Assembly: GCA_038501785.1 (NCBI GenBank)
Contig: JBAMJR010000011.1
Span: 5,767,501-5,831,500, forward strand
Length of the DNA stretch: 64,000 nucleotides
Reading direction: 5' to 3'
Source of the DNA: Myoxocephalus aenaeus
Taxonomy: Eukaryota > Chordata > Actinopteri > Perciformes > Cottidae
Shown here: positions 47,217-57,625 of the stretch, one piece after another
Numbering within the stretch: position 1 is the stretch's first letter
Layout of the letters: each line of letters begins with the position of its first letter
Program-made: the position numbers and the translations under genes
The notes under the pieces: generated by a model
The model's input: the letters and a program-made list of their open reading frames with translations, nothing else
Databases searched by the model: none
What the model was told of the DNA's origin: nothing

Positions 47217-47485
47217 AGGAGGAGCTCATTGATATACTGTATGTAGTGGATTTGGTCAAGCTACACTGCACTACAGTGAATGTATTGAATATTCTAATAT
47301 AGGCAATTGCAAGTGATGTGTTGTGTTCTCTCGCAACATGCTTTGACTTTTGTTTCCCAGTAATAGAAACCTCTCTGATCAAACTAAAACATGACTCATC
47401 AAATATTATTATTATTTTTTTAAAGGAACAGTGTGTAACATTTAGGGGATTAATTGGCAGAAATATAACATGCAAAACTATGTTT

Positions 47486-47737
47486 TGAGGGCAGCTGTAG
47501 CTCAGAGGGATGAGTGGTCGTCCCGCAACCACAAGGTAGCCGGTTCGATCCCCAGTCCCCCCCATAGCTCACATGCCGAAGTGTCCCTGAGCAAGACACT
47601 TAACCCTCAACTGCTCCCCGGGCGCCACACAGGGCTGCCCACTGCTCCCTATCCAGGGATGGGTCAAATGCAGAGAAGAATTTCCCCAAGGGGATTAATA
47701 AAGTGCATGTTTCTTTTCTTTTCTTTTCTTTTTTCTT
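47486..47737 (+). repeat. Full tRNA-derived SINE
   Basis: Head GCAGCTGTAGCTCAGAGGG (box A), box B GGTTCGATCCC, body GTGTCCCTGAGCAAGACACT, tail GGGGATTAATAAAGTGCATG then a T/C-rich run. Copies 1 and 2 of segment R lack it at the same site (ACTATGTTTATATTAGTG or close). Confidence 0.88.
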
Positions 47738-48945
47738 ATATTAGTGTATCATGACCTGAAACTAAGAATCGTTGTGTTTTATTTAGCTTAGATAAAGGCA
47801 TTTATATCAAACTAGGGACCAGGTCCTTTTCCATGGAGTCCGCCATCTTGCACCGCCGTGTTTCTATAGCAACCCAGAATGCACACTGACTCTGGTGAGA
47901 GCTGGTTGGGTTCTTGCATTACCTAAAAGGATGGCTGCTGAAACTCTGTAATAAACATGCCCCGGATTATTAAAGATCGGGGTATTGATAAACTCTGACG
48001 TTACTGGTGCATTTTATTTGTACTTTTTATTTGTTTGGTGTAATTTAATATCACACTAGTACTTTCTCTGTCGGGCTGAGCTCCTCCAACTACACACACA
48101 CATTGACACACACACACATTGACACACACTCACAGAGAGTGAGCAGAGAGGCGAGACGGTGGGATCTGAACCCAGTGAAGTGAAGAATACTCGATTTGAA
48201 GGCAACTACTGTTAGAGTAAAAAGCCAATACTTTATCGATACATCTGTTCAACAAGCAATAACATGTAAACAAAAGTGAAACCTAATTCAATTGTCCGGT
48301 CTCATCCACTGCCACTGTCTTTACACAAACACAGCACATGCAATAGGCCTAAAGCTCTTATTTTTATATTTCATATTTTACAAAAATAAATCTACGTGTA
48401 TACATTTGCTAACAAGAACAACAACTAATACAGGAGTCCAAGTAGCTGCCTCATTAATTTGAAATAAGTTGCAACAGTCAAGTTGCGCAACCAGTAAGTC
48501 AAATGACACAACTGTCAGATGTTTGAAGCTCTGAGATTATTTACTAAATTTTTTAATAGTTTTAAGTTAAAGGCAGGGTTGGTAATAATGAGAAACTAGC
48601 AACAGTATGCTAGATTGTAAAAGTGATCAAACCCCCAAAAAATGTCAACTCTTTTCCAATGAAATTAGTTAGCAGCACTAGATCCCAAATTGCTAAATCT
48701 AGCGAGAAAGTCTCAGAGTCTTCAACTCTTCAACCTCGAAAGCCCCTCCCCCATAATTATCATCATGAACGTAAACAACAAACATGGCGGTTACTAGTAC
48801 TCATAGCTGTTAGAATTGCAGCTTATGGAAGAACGGTGATGAGCAACGAGTGCATTCAATGGTGCAGATACAACATTAATTTAGCAATAAATAATAGTTT
48901 AATAAAAGTTATGGTTGATAACTACAATGTAAATAACTATTAATT

Positions 48946-49124
48946 ACATTACATTTAGCTGACGCTTTTATCCAAAGCGACTTACATTTTTGCTCTATAC
49001 ACCGTAGACACAGCAACAGGGAACAATTAGGGGTTAGGTGTCTTGCTATGGGGGGACTGGGGATCGAGCCGGCTACCTTGTGGTTGCGGGACGACCACTC
49101 ATCCCCCTGAGCTACAGCCGCCCC
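48946..49124 (-). repeat. SINE with L2-type tail
   Basis: Minus strand: tRNA-like head (box A GTAGCTCAGGGGGATGAG, box B GGCTCGATCCC), shortened body, tail AAGTCGCTTTGGATAAAAGC GTCAGCTAAATGTAATGTAA. Flanked by TAATT on both sides; the empty site is at about 25349 in R copy 2. The tail matches that of the L2-like LINE at 60131-60362. Confidence 0.85.
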
Positions 49125-50420
49125 TAATTGCATGTATTCATACATTTGTATCATTATTATTATTAGTTTAAATGTTAGATTGGATACTTAAGATACCAAA
49201 AAACTGTCCAATAGAATGCAATAATCTGTTATATATATAATTTATTATAAATACAAAACACATCCACAACATACAAATCATGGAGACAAGAGATACTTGC
49301 CAAAAGATTTCCATTCTAATAAATAGTAGGAACATATGTGTATATATATATTTCTACAAATATGTGGTTGCCCCACCTGACATTTTTTAGCAAATGAAGT
49401 AAAACAATACATTTACCCACTTTGAAAAGTTATTTAACAAATGAGACTTGTTTAAAAAAAATTAAATGTCCTTTTTCAAAGGCTTATTTGTCACTGACCC
49501 ACATATTAACTTAGCGTGCATTATTTTAAACACACTTATATATTTAGTATATGTGAATTGAGTGTCGATATGAACAGCGGTTACATGGAGACACCTGCAT
49601 TATGAAGCTGCTGCCACCTTCTGGTGTAACCTGGGTACTGTTTGGTGACCATTTCACCCTGACGGGTTCTGTTTAATGAACCAGAAAGTATCTTTAGCAG
49701 TAGCTTTCAAGACCTGTAGTTTGATTAACATCCATCACTGTAGAGCACTGCAAGATTGTTTAGAGTACATGCATTTATTGTAAAGTAACCAGAAAAAAAA
49801 CACAACTTGAAGATTTCTTAGTGTACACATTTTATATTTAATAATATTAGAAGGCAATTGTGTAAAACTGAGACACAGCTTGACATACTTTCTATCCATA
49901 CAATCAGTTGCATCTGGCTGTAATATTCAGTTTACAGGCTCCACCAAATTAACTATTACATTATGAGTGAATTTAATATTTCACAACCCAAGGGCAAACA
50001 GCAAAGCAGATTCCATATACTGCTAGGAGTAGCAATATGAACGTATATGAACTAAAAATACAGTGCTAAGAGGGGAAAAACACATAACAGGAATATAATA
50101 AACACAACATCTGATCAAGATTTATTGTAATAAACCAAGTTATATTTAATTATGGTAATGACATTGAGACATGTCCACAGTGGATGTTATTTAAAAGACC
50201 AGTGTTATTGAATGATTCAGACTGTCATGAAATAGAGTGTACTACTTCTAACAAATAACAAGGTTTTTAATATACTTTTTTATTTTTCTTTGACTACAAA
50301 CATGTACAAACTTGTAGACACCTGCCTTTTAAAAGATACAATTATTTGAGTAATGCAATACCTTTTTGCATAGCATTTTCTTTCTCCAGATTTAGGAACA
50401 GTGTTGTAAAAAAATAAACA

Positions 50421-51723
50421 CTATGGCTCTTGCAGGTTTTTCAGAAACTCCTCTATTTCTCCACACATTCGGTTCCCACTTCTATTCTTGATCTTCTCCA
50501 GAACGTCGATGCTGTTCCCACGATGGAAAGATCGCTGCGATATCGCTGCCGCCTTCATGTGATACTGTATTGACTTATATACATTCTGTCGATCGTGGTA
50601 TGAATATTTCCCATATTGGTTGTAGAGGACCTGTTGTTCTGCAGGTTCCAGATCTCTTTTTAGCAGGTCCTGGTACATCTGCTCAGCTTTAGCCATGCTG
50701 TGGTTGGACTTCGCGTACATATTTGCGAGGTCTATTTCCTTCAAAAGTGAAGGATGGTAGAGAGAAATCACCTCCTCATGGAGACTGACTGCTCTGTCTG
50801 TCGTGCTTTGCTTTGGGCGACTGTCGCTGAAAAAAATGATCTTCCATTTGTAGCAGAGTGCAGCACATCTCTTCAGATAACGCTCATCTGGATGGTGTTT
50901 CAGAGCCTCCTCTGCCAAATTAATGGCCTTATCAATAGATGCAGGGTTTCTGTAAACCCTTAATATCGCAGTTATACCACTGTAGCTGCTGACGGGATTT
51001 CTCAAAACTTTTTCGGCCAACTCACACGCTTCATCCTCAACGTCTTCTCCTTTCTTTGCACGTTGCTGAAGGTAAACAGCAGCGAGGTACAAGTTCTCTG
51101 GATCCTGTTCCTTGGCGACTCTCACTTTCTCCAAGATGTCAGCCGCCAGCTCTGTGTCCCTGTACTTAAAGTCACTCGTTAACGCTATGACGTGACTGGT
51201 GTTCCACTCCACCATGTCTGGCTGCATCCTGATGGCTTTCTGGAAGTAATCTGCCACCAGCTCTCTGTCTGCGCTGAACTTCATCAGGGTCCAGGCTTTC
51301 TCAGCGTAGGTCTCTGCATGGAGCTCGTCCTGCGATGGTGATGGGTATTTCTTCATCAGGGCGTCAACCTTTGACAGGTAAGCCTCACTCTCTGCTTGGT
51401 CTCCCAGGTGGTGGTGCAGCCAAGCCAGGTTCCCGTAGTTCACCACTAACCAGGGACCATCATCTGCATTTCTCATCTGGCTGAAGGCCTCTGCAGCCTT
51501 GTTGAAGAAACTCTGGGCGTCTTCGGTGGAGCCCAGCTTGTACTGAATGAACCCCTGCAGGTTGTAGATGTGACCCAGCCAGCTGTTTCCCTCCTCCGTG
51601 CCGATGTCCACCAGCTTGTCGCTGAGACGTAACAGTTTGGTCTTGTTGGGCTCCATATCCCAGGTGAAGTGGCACTGCAGGGCCTCCAGTTTTGACACCA
51701 GTGTTGTTTGACTCTGAGCAGCA
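50421..51723 (-). CDS. ifit: IFIT-I exon 2
   Basis: Open to TAG at 50421; with exon-1 codons about 436 residues. Starts SAAQSQTTLVSKLEALQCHF, keeps TPR1-3, then LTSDFKYRDTELAADILEKV, ITAILRVYRNPASIDKAINL, a shortened SLYHPSLLKEIDLANMYAK loop (one residue fewer than SLYPHSSL copies), and EFLKNLQEP. Its C-terminal two thirds and 3' flank match IFIT-C, making it the likely source type of C's 3' half. Lies 3' of IFIT-J, with exon-1 module 3 beyond J. The family role is interferon-induced RNA binding. Confidence 0.94.
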
Positions 51724-52267
51724 CTGATGGGGAATAAAAATACCAAATATTAGTAGACATCACTTGGTTCATATAATATGCTCGGAGGCGTGCTATGTTT
51801 GGTTAATCATTGTTGATTTCATGTTGAGGAAGGTAGGAAGATATAATTGAAGTAGGGAGCATTGAATGCCCAGGAAGGAAATAAGGAAGAGGTAATGAAA
51901 GAAGGAATGGATAAGGAAAGAAGTATGAGAAGATCGGAAAAGGGAAATAGGTAAAGAAGCAAAACTTGAAAGTAAAAGTGATGAGGACAAAGGAAGGCAA
52001 ATGAGTGGACGTAGTGGGAGGAATCAGGTAAATGGGACAATATAGGGAAGGAATGGATAAGAAAAGAGGTATAAGAACGGACAAAAAATAAAAACCATAG
52101 AGGACAAGAAGAAACAAAGGCTGAAAGAAAACAGAAAGATGAACGAAGTATGTAATGAATAAATAAATTTGTAAATACAGGTAGGATGCTGCTGGTGGGT
52201 AAGGAAGAAATAGAGTGAGGCAGGTGGAGAAGGAAAAGAATGAGGGAGGATGGGGGAGAGTTTGATT
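51724..52267 (-). other. IFIT-I 5' flank
   Basis: Shorter version of the purine-rich tract; the ISRE-like site is altered to GAAAGTAAAAGTGA (51968-51981). No gene. Confidence 0.6.
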
Positions 52268-53045
52268 ACTGGCAGTGGCAAGTCTGTGGCAAGTCTGTGG
52301 CAAGTCTGTGACAGGCGTCAGAGTCAAGTGCCAGGACAGCAGCAAGCGAACGTCAGTCATTCTGCAGCCCTCGCATGTAAGTTATAATGTAATTTGGCTG
52401 TCTCTTATTGACATGTTATGAAATTGTACATGTGCAATTGTTGAATAAAGATTTTCTATTTTTTATTCAAAAAAGCCACGCTGGGTGGGTGGAGCCACAT
52501 TTCCTGGGAACACCCATTGTTGGTAGACAGGTCAGCTGCCGTAAATCATATTTATGATTTTAGAGTCAACTAAGCCCCTGTTCTCTGTCTACATCCTTTG
52601 AGCAACCTCGTTGTGCTTGTTTTGTTTATCATTCATTTTATTTATGTATGATTTCGCTTGTTTTGAAACAGAAAGTAACAACATATACTCTTTCCAAATA
52701 ATTACTTTTATAGTCATTTACATCAATAGGCTAAAATATTGAAGATAAATCCTCCTTTTTAATATAATTTAAAACTATTTATCAAAACGTTTTAAAATAC
52801 AAGTCGAATCATAGCTCCACTTGTCTTCTCCTTATATCTAGTTAGGTGTCGGTAGGTGCCACAAGCTGCCAGTGCCAGTAGTTGTCACAGGAGTGCCACG
52901 ACTAGTCAGAGACTTGCCACCAGAAGTCGGAGAGGTGCCACCACTAGGGGGCAGTAGTCAGAGGTGCCACTAGTCATCAGAGAAGTGCCAGTAGTTGTCA
53001 CAGGAGTGCAACAGATTTGCCACAGTCCAAACACCTGACTGACGA
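52268..53045. repeat. Inter-IFIT spacer I/J
   Basis: Same spacer family as in the C-H array (GTGGCAAGTCTGTGGCAAGT at about 52278; TTGCCACAGTCCAAACACCT near 53017). Confidence 0.75.
52941..52954 (+). promoter_or_regulatory. CTCF-like motif in spacer I/J
   Basis: CCACTAGGGGGCAG matches all 14 positions of the CTCF core CCASYAGRKGGCRS. Confidence 0.55.
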
Positions 53046-53082
53046 ATAGATTTAGGACCAGTGTTGTAAAAAAAACAACTCA

Positions 53083-54388
53083 CTATGGCTCTTGTAGATT
53101 TTTCAGAAACTCCTCTATTTCTCCACACATTCGGCTCCTGCTTCTATTTTTGAACTTCTCCAGAACTTTGATGCTGTTCCAACGATAGATGGATTGATGC
53201 GGTATCGCTGCCGCCATCATGTGATACTGTATTGACTTGTTTTCATCACGTCGATCGAAGCTTAAATATCTTGCGTATTGGCTGTAGAGGACCTGTTTGT
53301 CTGCAGGTTCCAGATCCCTTGTTAGCAGGTCCTGGTACATCTGCTCAGCTTTAGCCATGCCGTGATTGGACTTCGCGTACATATTTGCAAGGTCTATTTC
53401 CTCCACAAGTGAAGAATGAGGGTAGAGAGAAATCACCTCCTCATGGAGACTGACTGCTCTGCCTAGCGTACTTTGCTTTGGGCGCCTGTCGCTGTATAAA
53501 ATGATCTTCCAATTGTAGCAGAGTGCAGCACATTTCTTCAGATAACGCTCATCTGGATGGTGTTTTAGAGCCTCCTCTGCCAAATGAATGGCCTCATCAA
53601 TAGATTCATAGTTTCTGTAAACCCTTAGTAACGCTTTCATACCACTGTAGCTGCTGACGGGATTTCTCAAAACTTTTTCAGCCAACTCATGTGCTTCATC
53701 CTCAACGTCTTCTCCTTTCTTTGCACGTTGCTGAAGGTAGTAAGCAGCAAGGAACACGTTCTCTGGATCCTGTTCCTTGGCGACTCTCACTTTCTCCAAG
53801 ATGTCAGCCGCCAGCCCTGTGTCGCCGTACTTAAAGGCACTTGCTAACCCTATGACGTGACTGGTGTTCCACTCCACCATGTCCGGCTGCATCCTGATTG
53901 CTCTCTGGAAGTAATCTGCCACCAGCTCTCTGTCTGCTCTGAACTTCAGCAGGGTCCAGGCTTTCTCAGCGTAGGTCTCTGCATGAAGCTCGTCCTGCGA
54001 TGGTGATGGATATTTCTTCATCAGGGCGTCAACCTTTGACAGGTAAGCCTCGCTCTCTGCTTGGTCTCCCAGGTGGTGGTGCAGCCAAGCCAGGTTCCCG
54101 TAGTTCACCACTAACCAGGGACCGTCATCTGCATTTCTCATCTGGCTGAAGGCCTCTGCAGCCTTGGTGAAGAAACTCTGGGCGTCTTCGGTGGAGCCCA
54201 GGTTGTACTGAATGAACCCCTGCAGGTTGTAGATGTGACCCAGCCAGCTGTTTCCCTCCTCCGTGCCGATGTCCACCAGCTTGTCGCTTAGATATAAAAG
54301 TTTGGTCTTGTTGGGCTCCAGTTCCCAGGTGAAGTGGCACTGCAGGGCCTCCAGTTTTGCCACCAATGTTGTTTGACTCTGAGCAGCA
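53083..54388 (-). CDS. ifit: IFIT-J exon 2 (nearest to exon-1 module 3)
   Basis: Open to TAG at 53083, about 437 residues when joined to exon 1 at 61821-61825 (436 if the single ATG there is used). Starts SAAQSQTTLVAKLEALQCHF, with FTWELEPNKTKLLYLSDK. Distinct features: Asn and Thr in GFIQYNLG and SFFTKAAEAF, ILYSDRRPKQSTLGRAVSL in the linker, and AAIPHQSIYRWNSIKVLEKF near the end. TPR4 is LASAFKYGDTGLAADILEKV, closest to H. The putative intron is about 7.4 kb because of transposon and minisatellite insertions. Function inferred from the family. Confidence 0.94.
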
Positions 54389-55399
54389 CTGATTGGGAAT
54401 ACAAATTATAAAATATTAATATAAATCACTAGAGGAAGGGAGGAAGTAAGGAGCATTGAATGCCCAGGAAGGAAATAATACATAATAATCTGTTAGCTCC
54501 TTCTCTGATCTTGACAAAAAATAATGTCACTACAGGTTCTGTGTATGGATGTGTATGTGACAAATAAACAGGGTCTGATGTTAAAGGCAGCCAGGAAAAA
54601 AGGAAGTATTACCACCTTCTGTATAGGGTTTTTATATTTTTATTATAGTGTGTTTTTATTTCCTAAACTGTTGACTGAAAGATCCCTGCAGAAGAATTCC
54701 AATGTGTCTGGGCTGTTGGTCTATGCACAAATTGCAAATAAAAAACCTTGAACTTTGAAATGGAGTAGGGCGCATCACATGGACAGGAAGGAAATAAGGA
54801 AGGAGTAATGAAAGAACGAATGGATAAGGAAAAAAGAATGAGAAGATAGGAATACAAAAATATGTACCAACATACGGCTGGAAAGAAAAGTAGGGTCGGT
54901 AGAGGGAAGTAGGTAAAGAAGGAAAACTTGAAAGAGAAAGTGATGAGGACAAAGGAAGGCAAATTAGTGGCCGTAGTGGAAGGAATTAGGTAAATGGGAC
55001 AATGGAGGGAAGGAATGGATAAGAAAAGAGGTATAAGAACAGACAAAATAAAAAACCATGAAGGACAAGAAGAAACAAAAGCTGAAAGCGCCGCATTGCC
55101 CAGTGGACACTCGTTCAAAGGGAACTCCTCTTATCTTGGAGTTTGAGGTGATACTGTGTCACTGAAAATACAAAATGTTTTAATATTTTTTTCTCTAAAA
55201 AGTGCATCATATCCTATTACGTTGCTGTCAAGCACCTTTCCCTGCAGGGCTACTCATGGTTTGCAGAGCCCCGCCCTCGGTAAACTATCAACGGATAAAT
55301 AAATAAAAAAGAAATGTCACGGAGAAAAATACAGAGTTTAATTCTGCGTGGACATATTGATTTGCTTTCACTGCCAACGATGCTGGCTGACCTGTATGC
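54389..55399 (-). other. IFIT-J intron, conserved purine-rich part
   Basis: Homologous to other IFIT 5' flanks up to about 55090, with a short unrelated insertion near 54610-54750. After that there is unassigned sequence. No gene. Confidence 0.65.
54930..54943 (+). promoter_or_regulatory. ISRE-like motif in IFIT-J intron
   Basis: GAAAGAGAAAGTGA, as in A, C, D and E. Confidence 0.35.
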
Positions 55400-55621
55400 T
55401 TGATATGTGGCGAGAAATTAGCATACAACAAAAGATTTAATGTTGAAAGATACTTCCAGAACAAACACATAGCATTTTCTGAAAAGTATCAAGCTGCAGA
55501 TGAGCGAAGAAGAGCGATTTCTCAAATGCTGCAGCAAACTGAGCAAAGTAAAAATACTTTCACGAAGTGGATCAAGTGTCCAAACTCAACTACTGCTGCT
55601 AGTTCTGTGGCAGCTCTTGAG
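55400..55621 (+). pseudogene. hAT transposase N-terminal zinc-finger relic
   Basis: The plus strand reads CLICGEKLAYN-like sequence (seen as MICGEKLAYNKRFNVERYFQ), then NKHIAFSEKYQAADERRRA and KNTFTKWIKCPNSTTAASSV, as in GTF2IRD2/FAM200-type hAT transposases. It is cut by the hAT at 55622. After that element only a few codons continue (ALETVR), so the rest is lost. Confidence 0.75.
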
Positions 55622-56805
55622 CAGTGGTGGGCCGTCAGGGCCTACTAAGCTTTCACTGCTGGCCTCAACAGAATCACAAAGTTATAGCTATTTTATAATT
55701 TAATTGTTTTTCACAAATACACTACATGTATTATAATAATTTTTCACTATCAGCTTATTTTCTCATTGTACAGCTCCTGTCTTCCTCTGTTGCTCAGCCT
55801 TCAGCCTTGAGCCTTGAGCACAGTACAGCTGGTTTTAATCCAATCAAAATGTTTCTCTCCTGTGTCTCTATGTCAGCAAAGCAGTTTAAGCAGGCCTTTG
55901 CAGATTAAAGTACACTGGGAGTGGACGCTGTGGTTGATTGTCATTGACGTTGACGATCCTCACTGAAGCACACAGATGAACTGAACAACCACTTCATTGA
56001 ACTGTGTTAACAAAGAGAAGGATGGACTTTGTCTTTATTAAGTGAACATCATCGGGTGAGTGGGCAGCTTTTTCTGCTTTATGTGTTTGTTTGTTGCACA
56101 CTGTCCCACCTCCACAGAGCTAAGCTAAGCTAGCTCGCGAGCTAAACTAAGCTAGCTTGCGGCGTGGAGGTGGGGGGAGAGTGCTCGCTGCCAGACCTGT
56201 AAGTCGCTTTGGATAAAAGCGTCAGCTAAATGTAATTTAAAGTTTTCCAAGCCACCTCGAGTGTGGTGGCATCGTCGGTGGGTGCCAGTGGTGTGGCTGT
56301 CTCTCCTGGTGTGGCTGGCTGAGAGATGATGCAGGAAGAACAGCTGGGAAAACAGCTGGGGGCTGCTCTTGCTGCTGCAGAGAGGTGCCGTGTTTCAGAG
56401 CCGCAGTTTAGTTGGATTGTTTTGTCATGTTTCGTTATAACGCTAAGCTATTATTTTGAGTACTTGGACAGTTCTCTACGAAGCAGTGTTCTGATGTAAG
56501 TTTCTGGGGCTTTTATTGTGAAGGGAAAAACGGAAGAAAAGGAAATTTTCTACTGAATTGTGGAACGAGAATAAAAGTGGTTGCCGTCTTTTGCAAACTA
56601 CACCATCGTGTTGTTGTTGTATTAATAAAGTGAAGTATAGGCGCAATATAAACCCTGGGCTACATAACTAAATGTGACTGGTTCTTGTTGATGTGAACAA
56701 CATGCATTGTCCGTTAATGACGCAACATCCTGTCATGTGCGTATTTATGTAAACAATATCAGACGGCACTGGAGGCCTAGGTCCAAAATGCACGGCCCGC
56801 CACTG
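55622..56805. mobile_element. Non-autonomous hAT element inside a transposase relic
   Basis: Ends CAGTGGTGGGCCGTC and GCACGGCCCGCCACTG; perfect 8-bp target duplication CTCTTGAG at 55614-55621 and 56806-56813. Contains L2-tail-like AGTCGCTTTGGATAAAAGCG near 56203. No transposase. Confidence 0.9.
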
Positions 56806-56813
56806 CTCTTGAG

Positions 56814-57625
56814 ACAGTGAGGGGCCGATCACACCAGTCACAAGCAAAACCATTGTTTTCCTATGGTACGCCTTTCATGCGTGCCTTTTAAATGCAGCGC
56901 TTCGCGTTTTTCTAGCTTTTTTTAGGCACACATGAAAGTTAAAATATTCTCAACTTTTAAGCCCAAGGCGCGGAGTCGCACAGCTCATCAATGTCAGTGT
57001 GTATCGCCCGGTTGCGCACGCAGGCCCGCTCCACAGGCGCACCGGGCTGTTTTGCCCGGCACATTTTTGCCAAGGCGTTTTTTGAAGTGGCTGCACTTTT
57101 AAAAGACGCGTAGGGTGACCAGACGTCCGGATTTAGGCTGGACAGTCCGGATTTTCAATGCCCTGTCCGGCGTCCAGCGCAGCATCAAGCCGGACGCATA
57201 TTTGTCCTCCTTTTTGCATACCTGCAAACTTGTCACCTTTCGGTGAAATTCACTGTTTTGAAATCAAAATATATGAACTGGCCGGCCAGCGTTTCTGAGA
57301 TTGGAGTGGTCGTGCTCTTCATAATAGAAGATCTTTGATGAGTCTTGGCCAATCAGCGTTAAGATGTCTCCAGCGGCCGTTGCTCAATACGCGTTCTTCT
57401 CTGTACTTGATGAGGAAACACACAACTGAAAGTTGATGTTCTCTGAATACTACTGTTGTTGAGTCACAACATGTACTTTTAGGATGTTTTGAGGCGAGAA
57501 GTTAGTTGTTTAAGCATCAAATCTGTGATCGGCTTGTCAAGAATCAGCCTACTTAAAAAGATACGGCGACCAGTTGAGTTCCTGCTGAGGGACCGTGAGT
57601 CCCGCAGCACCGGGCCGTCAGCGCT
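56814..57625. other. Transposon debris before the minisatellite
   Basis: Includes a DNA-transposon-like terminus TAGGGTGACCAGACGTCCGG near 57111 and a stretch at 57320-57420 related to 21400-21480. A frame reading RRPVEFLLRDRESRSTGPSA runs into the minisatellite, but nothing supports a gene. Confidence 0.45.

Larger units (their letters stand above)
47217..50406. repeat. Segment R, copy 3 (3' flank of IFIT-I)
   Basis: Near-identical to 23850-26716 except for two SINE insertions and a shorter TA run. No coding gene. Minus-strand AATAAA at 50279-50284 is a candidate poly(A) signal for IFIT-I. Confidence 0.85.

Noticed and set aside
47495..47570. tRNA gene
   Set aside because: Box A and B are present but the sequence continues into a SINE body and tail and recurs in several places; no clean acceptor stem was seen.
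26731..54366. Treating the non-ATG in-frame codons (TTG) at the start of exon 2 as IFIT start codons
   Set aside because: The conserved acceptor CCCATCAG/CCCATTAG with SAAQSQTTL directly after it, and the ATG-AG/GTGAG exon 1, fit splicing far better.
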